Of a DNA stretch of 64,000 bases, positions 1 through 10,454 are shown piece by piece. The stretch's first letter is position 1. Each line of letters opens with the position of its first letter. Origin of the DNA: Sperchopsis tessellata (taxonomy: Eukaryota; Arthropoda; Insecta; Coleoptera; Hydrophilidae). Location of the stretch: positions 1 through 64,000 of the forward strand of contig JAWQRN010000001.1 of assembly GCA_033557685.1 (NCBI GenBank), in the 5' to 3' direction. The notes below the pieces were generated by a model that was given only the letters and a program-made list of their open reading frames with translations, ran no database searches and was not told where the DNA came from. Made by a program: the position numbers and the translations under genes.

Positions 1-310
1 AAAACGTGTTTTCGTACTGGAATAGAAGACACTTCCAGCTATCCAACGCTGCATTCGTTTCCCTCCCTGCCCCTCTAGGACGCCTTCTGCGCGAAGTCTC
101 GTTATTTAATAGTCTTTGACCTCGTACATCTTCCAGGAGGGGGAGTTAAACAGTAGGTTTCGTATATCTTAAGTATGCAATTACAAAAAAAATACCCGAG
201 ACGTCATTTACTCCTTACGAATAACCAACTTCGATTTGAGTACCTAGGAAATGCTGTTAAATTATCAAGGGCTGTATAATTACAATGTAGTACAATGTGG
301 GAAATTTTTG
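1..310. other. non-coding, nothing recognised
   Basis: AT-rich sequence with no coding frame or repeat I could identify. Confidence 0.4.
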
Positions 311-770
311 AATTACAGGTTACATTTGTGAATTTGAAATTCTTATACGTTGCCAGATACCTGTTAAAATTGTTCTGTTTCTTACGTCAAAAGAAAAATG
401 TCACAATATGTCAATCAGTGTTACGTAGCATTTACAAGCCCCGAGTGCCTTGGTAATGTAGATACTTAGAGCTTTAGTAAACTTTAACGTTTCAATTGGT
501 TTTATTTTTTAGAATACCCCCAATTCTCTTTTGAACTTTTATATCAAGTGTCAGGTGGAGGGAATATAATAAACAGCAAAAGCAATTGGTCAGAGTCTAA
601 GAGTTATTTTATTGCTTCCGCTTGACCTGTAAGTCATACAAATTGAGGGTACAGTTCCAACAGAGAATTTGGGGGTATTTTAAAACAAAGTTTGTTGAAA
701 CAATTACAGGTTACATTTGTGAATTTGATATTCTTATACGTTGCCAGATACCTGTAAAAACAATTACATT
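311..770. repeat. direct and inverted repeat block
   Basis: A block of about 55 bp (ttacaggttacatttgtgaa ... cttatacgttgccagatacctgt) at 314-366 is repeated almost exactly in the same orientation at 704-756. Between them, about 488-536 and 653-703 form an imperfect inverted pair (gaattgggggtattct against gaatttgggggtatttt). It could be a small foldback element or a rearranged repeat. Confidence 0.6.
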
Positions 771-1061
771 GCAAATGTCTTGGCTACAAAACAAATTGCT
801 ATTGAATTGAAACTTATTCAACAACAACTTTCTAGGGAATAGTCTTTTTCTACAGGCTTTACATAAAAAAAAAACAAGTAAAAATTCAAGTTTGTTATTG
901 TATTGTACAAATGCTTCACGTTGTTGGAATGAAACCCCAAAACATAATTTTAAACATTTCAGATTTTCTTTTCTCTATTTCTATGGTTCCTAATTTCCAA
1001 ATAGCCCTCGTTTAACAACTTATCTTATTATATTTACATTGTAATATCATATTTTTGTACA

Positions 1062-1990
1062 TTGTAAGGGGTCTTCTAATAAGAACGACTGATCTTTAAA
1101 ATTGAATAAAAATAGTTCTATGTGAGGTACGGCGGAAATCCTTATTTCGAAGTGAAATACATTCAATGCCATTATGTTTTAAAAATAACAACGTTCAAAT
1201 GACTCCGCGGCTTTGTTTCCAGGAGTTGTTCCGAGAGACCCAATTTGCGATGACTTTTCGGCATAAATCGGGCTGTATCGAATGATGTTGTTCTTCAGGT
1301 CGTTAAGTGTTGCTGGCTTATGGCATAGACCAGAGAATTAACGTGGCACAAAAAAAGTCTAAGGGCGCTAAAGCGCATTATCCTGGTGAAACAACGCGAC
1401 TTGGAAACTTTTCCCTCAATAACTCAACTATATCGCGCTGTCTTACAGGAACCACATGTCGTCTATGTCAATTTCATCAAATTCTGGCAAAAAAAAAATC
1501 GCTCGATACTTCTCGCCGTTGGCAGTTACCGTATCTCCTCTCGCGTCTCAGAAGTACGGCTCAATGACGCAGCCCGACCAAAATCCAAACCAAACAGTGA
1601 GTTTTTCTGGATGCAAAGGAATCTCCTGGAACTGTTGTAGATTGGCATCGTCCCAGATCCGATAATTTTGCTCGTTTATGAAGCCATTCAGCCAAAAATG
1701 CGTTTAGTCGCTGAAGATGATTTTTTCGCCAAAATTGTGATCCGTTTCCATCTGCTCTAGCATCCAGTCAGCGAACATTTGACGAGCGCCGTGGTCTTCT
1801 AACTTTAGTTCTTGAGTCAATTGAATCTTGTATGGATGCAGGCCCAAGTCTTTCCGCAAAATTCGCCAAGTTGAAGTCGCGGAAAGGCAAACTTCTTGTG
1901 AACGACGAAAAACTAAGATTTTGTTGTTGTTGAATCGTATACTTTTCCATGATTTAATGGCAGCTATGACAGAACGTCGCAGAATGACAG
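1062..1990 (-). pseudogene. mariner-like (DUF4817-type) transposase relic
   Basis: Reading down from a start at 1950 (MEKYTIQQQQNL), the frames give pieces of a Tc1/mariner-superfamily transposase: RILRKDLGLHPYKIQLTQEL, GARQMFADWMLEQMETDHNF, EKIIFSD-stop-THFWLNG, NEQNYRIWDDANLQQFQE, PLHPEKLTVWFGFWSG, LPEFDEIDIDDMWFL-stop-D. The family's N-terminal helix-turn-helix is mostly deleted. Stops replace the Glu after the first catalytic Asp region and a Gln before the second Asp, so it is dead. The likely 3' terminus is near 1065, where aaggggtcttct begins. Confidence 0.8.
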
Positions 1991-2129
1991 CGGTGTCATC
2001 TCAAACATTAGGACAATCAACTGTCAAAGTTCAGGTGTACCAATTAAAAGACCTTTTATATTTACATTTTAAAATGTTTTATTGCGCGTCTCTTGTAAAC
2101 GTTTGTCTTATTTTGTAGAAATTTAATTT

Positions 2130-4000
2130 AAAGGCTGTTGCTGATGTGTTTTCGTATGGTAGCCTCGAAGATAAAGACGACGCCTTGCTGGTATTTCCTT
2201 GTATAATCTGTTTATATTTCATAAATCGAATTAACAATGTATTCATAGTATGCGATTTCTTTAAAATATACTACTTTCTTCATTCAACCACATGGCTATG
2301 TTGCTTTTGGCTACAAACAGTTATATTGATACAACAAAAATAAAATTTCCATTATTTAGTTTTTTTTTACTGATTTGGGAACCTACATAATAACTTTATA
2401 GCGCTAAGTTAAAAAATGGCCCTTCATTAAATGAATGTTTTACCTTTAATTATTCTAATTTGTGTATTAACATACACAAAACATTTTTCTCCGATCCTTT
2501 AGACTACACGTACATATAAACATATTGTATAAGGTCGTTTGAATCATTATTTAATAGTACGTAAAAAGGAATTGGTCCATATTCGCCATAAGATTCGAAT
2601 GCCAGCTAAAGTAAAGCACAGCATAAAATTTTCATTATAGTATTAGGTAAATAATAAATAGAATTCAATTTTCGATTAAAGCGATCTACTTTTATAAACT
2701 CAATAGTATTTGCTCGAAAACCGCACAGGTTCATTCTCGGCCGTAGTGACTAACCTGCATCATTATAATAGTATACCACCATGTTTCTGCACACGAGTAT
2801 ACCACACCCTGCCTGTTAAATGCACACGTCCCTTTCAACAGGTACCTTAAATACAGCGTCAACATGCCTATAATAAATTTCGATTGCAAGTACAGATGCC
2901 ATTATGCACAGGCCATTACACTAAAGGAGGGGTCTTCTCACCGAATACAAATTCTATACGGAAGGAAACAAGTTCATAAATGTTAACTAATATAAATATC
3001 ACAAGTGCCAAATATATTGGGATAGGTGTTTTATAAATGAATAAAACGGGGGTTTAATAAATACTAAAATTGCTATTTTATTATTAGACAAAAACTGTCT
3101 CATCCTAAACACTAATTTATTTCTATATAAACTGTACCGTATTTTATATTTTAAATAAAACAATATTTGAAATTTCAGCTTCGTCTGTTTCCCAGATCTT
3201 CTTAAAAACATTCGTTATAAATGAGGTAAAAATTTTAATGAGAGGTACAATAGTTTTACCTTAGAAGTTCGATAGGAATGTTCTGGAATACATGTTTAAT
3301 AAAATTAAGAATAATTGGTAATAAACCACCTGACATTATGTAGCTTACATCCGTACCTACTGAAATGTCCCGTCTCACTTCTAACTGGGATCAAATAATG
3401 TGTAATGTGCATTTCTTCTAGCATCATAACAAGACAGTGACGCATATTTGCAGTTGTGTTATAAACATGGATAATGATTAACTTATGAGTAACGTACGGT
3501 CGGGATCAATACTCCAATAAAACGAACCAGACAAGAAGGGATTAAAGTATGAATTACGCGAGCAGATTTCGTTATCTCGTTAGATTTACCAGGTCCCCTC
3601 ATAAAGAAATTAAACTTATACTGTTGCGATGTACCTTATTTACAAATACAAACTATAAGTTAAGTAATTTTTAATCTTCCATGTCAAATAACAACAGATC
3701 GTTCCATTTTTTTCAAGCATAAAGTCGCTCAGGATCATGCACTAGATCAATTCTTCTCAATATTTTTTTTTTTCAGTAATGAACCCTCTGAACCTTTTTT
3801 TAGTGATGAACCCCAAAACCTGTTTATTATCTAGTAGGAAATTATTGTACGACAAAATTCACGAATCAGTTATATATTGAATAATAATTCAACTTTTGTA
3901 CATTTTTATTACTACATATGTCATTCGCTACATATTAAAATTTATATTCCAAATTATGATAATATATGTAAAAGTTAAATATCAAATATTTGTATATTAT
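2130..4000. other. gene-free AT-rich stretch
   Basis: No convincing coding segment. Open frames here are short and have no family resemblance. The motif ggggtcttct at 2930 recurs from the transposon end near 1068, but no element boundary can be drawn. Confidence 0.4.
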
Positions 4001-4001
4001 T

Positions 4002-4885
4002 GTGCTTCAACGGTGTCAGGTTATGTAAAATGACCCGACATCGAGATGTCGGTCGGAGACACCTGCGTGTTTATTGACATTTACATACGTTGCTGTACGT
4101 GCATTATTCTTATTAGAAAGAACATCCTATGCTGCAGAAAAAAAGATGCCGATAGTTAAACTATGTCCCAGATGCATTTCTGAGTTCTACTCGTTTTCAG
4201 TGACACTGTGTTTCACTTATGCACTCCAAACACGTACTGCATCCATTGCTTGGTATATATGCTTAGAGTCTAGGTCTAGTTGACCACGAGAGGTAAACAT
4301 CAATATCCGAGTTTCACCGAACAAAATTGATAAGTTATTTACAATATTTATCTGCACCTTGTATATAACTATGGTCAGAAATAACATTACTATGCTTTAG
4401 CGGTATCAGGTTGTGTGAAATGGCCCGATATCGAGATGCTGATCCGAGACAACCACGAGTTTATATACATTTACGTGCATAGTAGTTCGAAAATTATAGT
4501 TATTAAAAACAACAACCTATCATGTAGAAAAAGATGCCGGAAGTGAAATTATGTGTAGATAAATATTGTAAATATCGTATAAATTTCGTCAGTTGCAACT
4601 CGGATACTGATGCTTACCTCTCGTAGTCAACTATACCTAGAATCTAAGCATATATATGAAACATCGCTTATGGTGCAGTATGTGTTCGGAGTGCATAAGT
4701 TGAACATAGTGTCACTGAAGACCAGTGGAACCCAGAAATGCATCTGGTATATAGTTTCACTTCAGGCATCATTTATTACCATTGTTTTTATAAATATAAT
4801 TTTCGTACTGCACGGTAAGGTAAATGTAAATAACCACGTAGTTGTCTACGATCGGCAACTCGATGTCGGGACATTTCACATCAAA
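4002..4885. repeat. foldback (long inverted-repeat) element
   Basis: Left arm about 4002-4350 contains tgacccgacatcgagatgtc and cagatgcatttctgagttc. The reverse complement of the right arm, about 4552-4885, matches it over most of its length (ccagatgcatttctgggttc, atatgcttagattctaggta, gtgaaatgtcccgacatcgag). A partial direct copy of the left end starts at about 4393 (tatcaggttgtgtgaaatgg) and runs to about 4550. No coding capacity is credible; open frames inside are by-products. It fits a non-autonomous foldback DNA transposon with duplicated left end. Confidence 0.75.
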
Positions 4886-4889
4886 CATT

Positions 4890-5925
4890 TTTATTTAATA
4901 AGAAACTTGATCTTATTTATTTTTACTTATTTCATTTATCTGGGGTCTTATGGTTGAAACAAATACGGGAGGAACTAATAACAGACGCCCCCCTTGTAGT
5001 ACAGTAAGAGCAGAGAATTCTGAAAGATATGTGAATGAAATCTGGAATTATGTGGCTTATCCAAAATAAATCTAATGTAGGCAATACATTGGATTATAAT
5101 TTCAAAATCTGAAAATGTCATATTTGTTAGCTCTTCATCACTGATTGTAAATTAATCTGCGACATAAGACACTTTCACGAATATAACTGTTAACGAGAGA
5201 AAATAACGCTTAATCTGTTTCTCTAAATATGTCGAGTGCTCTAAAATAAGAGGAAGGGCTTATTCATGTACCAAATGGGCATCCAGACGAAACATTTCTA
5301 CAACTGGAGGCAATTGTTACACATGAAATTTTGTAATTTATATGTTGAAATATATGCTCTAAATAGGCAAAATCGGTACACTAGGAGGATGTTGGAAATT
5401 GTTTTATTTGTTACTATTTTTTCTGTGTCAAGAAATTTTCAGTTTTTCTGTAACATTGTAGACAATGTCGTTTGGCCTGTCAAATATTATTCTGCCGACT
5501 GCAGTTAATAATAATAACTCTGCAATAGTATACGAATTGATTTTATTTGCAATCAGTAACTATTTAACTAGTTTCTTACACTTTATTGCTCCAAAATTTA
5601 GCTTCTTTCTTTCTACAATTTTACTGGCAAGTTTCTTACGCTATATCAAATGTCACTTTAATTTAGCAGGTACCATATAAGTATTTCCTAACTTGATATA
5701 CAAGTAATACACAGCAGTAGTATACTCTCCCTCCGTGTTCGCAGAGTGGCGAACTAGTATTTTATATTGATTTTGAAATCAATATAAAACAACAATATAC
5801 CAATATACTGCAGTTTGGAGATCCTCTTAAAAACAATTGCGGAACCGTAAGGTACCGCGAAACGCCGATTGGAAAACACTGCACTAGATAAACACGGTTA
5901 TGAAGCGACAGATAATAACCTACGG
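4890..5925. other. gene-free stretch; possible hAT-type end near 5820-5890
   Basis: No gene seen. The GC-richer piece at 5825-5890 (ggaaccgtaaggtaccgcga, then gattggaaaacactgcact) reads like the subterminal part of a hAT transposon, but no partner end was found. Confidence 0.3.
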
Positions 5926-5929
5926 GACA

Positions 5930-6965
5930 GTCAGTCACAAAAGTATTCGAAACTCCCCAAATTCACTAACTTCAGTACAAGATAAATATTTACAGTAATT
6001 CAATAAATAGTTTATTTATATTAACAATGTAATATAAATACAATTCTGAATGAGAAATTTAATTTAAAAATAGGTTTAATACTTGGTTTTAATATTTCGT
6101 TGGATTGCTTCTTGGCTTAATACCTGCATCTAATATTTTTGGAATGGAATGAACAAGTGATTCAGCATAATTTCGTGGTATATTCTTCCATTCCTATATT
6201 ATTGCATTTTCAGTATTTCTTCACTTGTGATGATGTGTTCCTAACTTTTCTATCGAAATAATCCCACATATGCTCTATGGGATTCAAATCGGCTGATTGA
6301 AGTTGTGAAAACAGTTGTTTAGAAATATTATCATAACCATAGCCGTGTGATTAGGAGCATGGCCTTGTTGGAAAATCCAGTTTCTACCAAGACCAATTTT
6401 TTTCCACATTAGGTAGTAAATTAGCTGTAAAATATCTAAATATACTAAATTGCTTACTCCAGATGCGGCCATACAACCCCAAGAGCCTCCATGTTTTACT
6501 GTTAGAATAGTATTTTCAATATTCAGCTCCGTTCCAACTTTCCTCCATACTTTACCTTTTCCATAGCAACCAAAACTATTAAATTTACTTTCATCAAAAA
6601 CAACACCGTTTTCCAAAATTTAAAATCTATATTAACGTGGGTTTTAGCAAAATCAATCCATTTTTGATGATTGTATTCAATAATAAAAGGTTTTCTTCGA
6701 GACACTCCAACTCTTCTAATACTATAGGATGTTATTTTAGGGGCAATTGTTTTTGGATTTTCGAAGATGTTTTGTAATACTAACCTTTTGTCTCTTTCAC
6801 TTAACACTTTAGGGCGTCCTTTTCTGGATTTATTGACCATTTCACCAGTTTATATTTTTTACAATTAAATGTTGAAAGTTTAACTGTTAAAGAAATTTCC
6901 CGATACAATTTTGTATTTTTATGAAGATGTGCAATAATCCAAGTGTTGCCTGTATATATACATGT
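5930..6965 (-). pseudogene. Tc1-like transposase relic
   Basis: Two overlapping frames on the minus strand: 6840-6523 (KGRPKVLSERDKR helix-turn-helix part, then KWIDFAKTHVN, DFKFWKTVLF) and 6616-6284 (FDESKFNSFGCYGKGKVWRK, LTVKHGGSWGCMAASGV, GLGRNWIFQQGHAPNHTA). The frame then shifts into ADLNPIEHMWDYFDRKVRN below 6285. The first DDE Asp (FDESKF) remains. The second is lost: QQDNDPKHT is here QQGHAPNHT. The first helix-turn-helix appears missing. Clear terminal repeats were not established. Confidence 0.88.
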
Positions 6966-7029
6966 ATATATACATATACATGGAAACTGTATGCTTGATG
7001 CTAAATCATAGAGTCTAAGGCCCGAATGG

Positions 7030-8040
7030 TTAAAATACTCAATTCAGTGGAAAATCGATATAGCGCTTAGGAGATCTGAACAATATATTTGGTATGACTA
7101 AGATATATGATATGAATAAGGTATATGGTGCCAAGAACTACAAATTATTTGATCTCTCCAAATGTGGGAATGACCACTGTTTTAGACAGCGTTATATATT
7201 AATTATACTAAAGATACAGCCCACGGTACAAAATGTGACGATATGATCTGATAGCAAAGCGGAATTAATGGTAAGCCGATCTGGGAATGCTGAATAGGTT
7301 GCAAGAGAGCAATGGAACTTGCACTTACTGGAGGGATCTGGACAATATGGTAGATTTGGAGCAGGTATATAGCGCCCAGAACTACAAATTACTGGAGCTC
7401 TTCTAATGAAGGACTGCCCACTGCATACCGGACAGATATATGCTAGCATATATAGGGACAAAGGATTTACTAGAGAGGAAGCCCCCGCAAGAGGCACCGA
7501 TATAGTCTGATAGTAGAGCGGCATTAATGGAACTGCCCTCGGAGGGTGTGGGATTGCTGAATGAATTGAATTGGTGCGTGTGTGTAAAATGATAATATTA
7601 GTGCTGAAAGATAAAGTCATAGAAGGATATAAAAATGCAGACAGAAGGGTGAAAGCTGGCTCTGTGGTAACTTCCACGAACCATTTGTTATGAAGTCGAA
7701 ATGAACAAAGTTATAGGAAGAGGCGAGGGTTCCGCAGAAGATGAAATGGGTGCAATAGAGGACATCGATAAGGTCTAGAACCCAGCAGGAATTGGTAAAT
7801 GGTAAGCAAAAGTAGGACTAATGTGTGAATCGTATTAGATTGCTGATGGTGCACGTCCTAAGACAGTTGCGATAGGAGTAATCCAAGATCCGACTTATAG
7901 GAGTAATCCAAGATCCGACTTATAGGAGTTATAAGGATGAGACGGAGTCCACAAGACACTTTCTGTTTCACTAACCCGGTTTAACTCAGATGTAACATGG
8001 AAGCCATGAAAGAACCAACCTGAATATATGTAATATGCAT
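7030..8040 (+). pseudogene. R1-like LINE tail: RNase H and terminal Cys-rich region
   Basis: Broken plus-strand frames give RNase H-like pieces (FGAGI ... AREEAPARGT-like, then a SDS(R/K)AAL motif) followed by IGVIQDPTYRS and DETESTRHFLFH, which fits the C.C..E.ET..HLLC.CP finger that ends R1-type LINE ORF2. The RNase H part is present twice in tandem (about 7080-7330 and 7330-7600). Matching points are 244 bp apart: gtatatggtgcc at 7121 and gtatatagcgcc at 7365. The antisense frame 7677-7192 is a by-product. Confidence 0.65.
7872..7930. repeat. 25-bp exact tandem duplication
   Basis: The unit ataggagtaatccaagatcc plus gactt occurs at 7872-7896 and again without a gap at 7897-7921, then a third partial copy begins. 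It lies inside the R1-like relic and shifts its frame. Confidence 0.9.
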
Positions 8041-8044
8041 ATTA

Positions 8045-9330
8045 TTATCGTTAAAAAGTAGTAACACCATAAAATATTACAAAGCTCGTCACTGAGTCTG
8101 GATTCACATCATGTAGATAGATTCTTTTAAATAAGTTTACTTAAACATTTCCATGGTATTACATCGGACAATTTGATTTATCTTCTTGCATATGGAACAC
8201 CCCTTTCAGACACATTTAGCATATTATATATTTCTCAAATAAAGTAGCCAGGACAGCATCAACTCTAGACCAGGCGGGAGTTTTGAAAGGGCCTCTTAAT
8301 AGTCGGCCAATGCGCCGGCTATAGGACTAATGATTTTCTAGAATACTTCCACCTGAACAAGAGCGAAAACTGCCTTGTGCCATTTTTCAACAGAAGAATT
8401 TTGGATTCACCATTATTATCTAGAAACCTAATATAGAAACTATAATGGACAAAGAGACGTCATAACTAGACTTTTTGCAACTCGTATAATTGGGATATAT
8501 ACAATGGTTCTTTAAATACCCCTGAAGATCCATCCCACAAAGATACCAGTTTTGGGTAATTCATAAATAAGTTTTCTAATATTTTTCGCATTCTATAGAA
8601 TGACTGATTCTTCAAATTAAGTATGTTAGCCCCAATGTAATCACCAATAAGATTGGATTAAATAAAAACTGTTGTTACGCATATTTTTATCACAATAGCA
8701 CCTACCGAGTTTGAGATGTCCAGAAACTCTCTTAAATAAAACCATAGTCTTCACTAGCCAGTTTACTGAATGTATAAGTTAATGTCTCGCATTTCTTCAT
8801 CTTTGAAGTCAGCAAAGCACAATATCAAACTCAACCCTGACCTGTAGAAATGTATTTACTTATATTCGAAGTATGTATTATAATGGAAGCAATACTGAAT
8901 ATGTAGCTGCAGTAATATCACTGGTTTATATTTTTCAGAATACCTTTCCTATGAAGTATTTAACACCACATTTTAAAAAAAAAAACAACTATATTAGAAT
9001 GTTTACTTAATATATCGACTCTGGAAATTTAATTGAAATATTTAAAATATATTGATTGTTGTTTTATGTTCAAATGTTATAGGTACATGAACGAATTGTT
9101 AATATTTATTTTTATAACATGTTAGGTAGGTATGTTTGTATAAGTGCGAAAAAATACAACTGAAACATTGCCAAGAGGAATATTTTATAGCTTACAACTT
9201 ACAACCATTTCCCATTCTTAAATGCTGTAATTAGCAGGGATGCGGCCAGGTACACGGTATCAATCATATACCCCACCCACACACCTGGTGTAAAAATAGG
9301 AATAAAACTAAAATTTCTTACATGATAAAT
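8045..9330. other. gene-free stretch
   Basis: No coding segment or element ends recognised; AT-rich with scattered short open frames. Confidence 0.35.
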
Positions 9331-9334
9331 GGTA

Positions 9335-9525
9335 GCCATGTAGCTCTTAAAAGAGGTAAGTATAGTAAGTGCTAGTCATAGACTGTCAGTGTATGATGAC
9401 TAGCATTTCTAAGAGGATAATGGCAATCTACAATTAGCACTTTTAAGAGCTACTAGCCTTCATGTCCCCTGCAACATTGGATGAAAAGTCGGCGAAAAGA
9501 AGAACCACACTCGGCTACCTCCTGG
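9335..9525 (+). repeat. dispersed repeat with 35-bp subunits (copy 1)
   Basis: Contains tagcacttttaagagctac-type subunits (one inverted, two direct), then gtcccctgcaac ... ggatgaaaagtcggc and a cggctacctcctggaaaa tail. Same layout as the copies near 14905, 25979, 46940 and 52241. The element ends in a short ataaataaataa tract. Confidence 0.65.
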
Positions 9526-9689
9526 AAAATAAATAAATAAAAGTAATTGTTTTCAATAAACGAGATTATTCAGTTACGTCAAACCTGCAGTCCATTCAAG
9601 TATTTCGAACAATAGTGGCGTAAAGTTTCTGAAACACGTACTGATTACACACCTTTTCAGGTATACACGAAGTGATTTTAATATTAAAA

Positions 9690-9941
9690 ACGCATTATAA
9701 AATCAAAACTGTGGCGTGAATCATATACAAAAATGAACATCCGTACGATTATATAAACAACTACCCCATATATGAATGGTGTTTCCGGGTATAAACCGGG
9801 TAGCGACTCTGATAAGTGCCGACGTTTCGTTGTTATATTTCAAAACGGAATTTCATTTTTGAGGAACAACATAAAAAAAGCGCGTAGCTGAATTTTACTT
9901 TGTGTAACTCGCGTAAATTCGTGAACATGGAGGGTCTATTG
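9690..9941 (-). repeat. Penelope-like terminal fragment and pogo-like end
   Basis: On the minus strand 9842-9770 reads aacgaaacgtcggcacttat, the same terminal motif as in the Penelope-like element at 22779. The 9690-9765 segment (aatcaaaactgtggcgtgaa) recurs at 41847-41920. The right end, ggagggtctattg followed by TA at 9942-9943, resembles a Tigger/pogo terminus, but no left partner was found. Confidence 0.4.
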
Positions 9942-10454
9942 TACTATTATGTAATAAATCACAAGGAATTTTAATTCAGAATACCAAGCTAATTGGCTAC
10001 AGAAAAAGTTCAGTTTCAAAAGGTACGGCTGGTTGCAATACTAATAATTCGCCGAATATCTTATTGACAGAATAATACCCCTATCAATTGGGTTGATTTA
10101 GTTATTAAGGTGGAGATTTTCGCTTTTTATGATGTAATTTCTAATTAAAAACCAAACATTCACATCATACGTGATCAAATGTTTCACCTACACATAAAAA
10201 CAGTGTATAAAATTAATACAGCGTAAATTCATTGGATAGTAAATATTTTAATATTCTGTTTCAATTACTTTACTGCGTACGAATTTATTTATATATCAGT
10301 TTGCAAGGCATTCGTATAACACTGGAAATGTTTTCTGGTCTTATATAGGACTTATATTTTAGATTTTGGTTTAGAAATCGGAATTTGTAATTAAGAGACT
10401 GACGACGACCACTACCTTAATCTGTTGAATATTATCATAATTTAATCGAACTCT

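Noticed and set aside
4610..4957. 115-residue plus-strand frame
   Set aside because: Lies across the right arm of the foldback repeat; the arm's homologous sequence at 4080-4340 does not keep the frame.
7192..7677. 161-residue open frame on the minus strand
   Set aside because: It is antisense to the R1-like RNase H relic and has no family features of its own.
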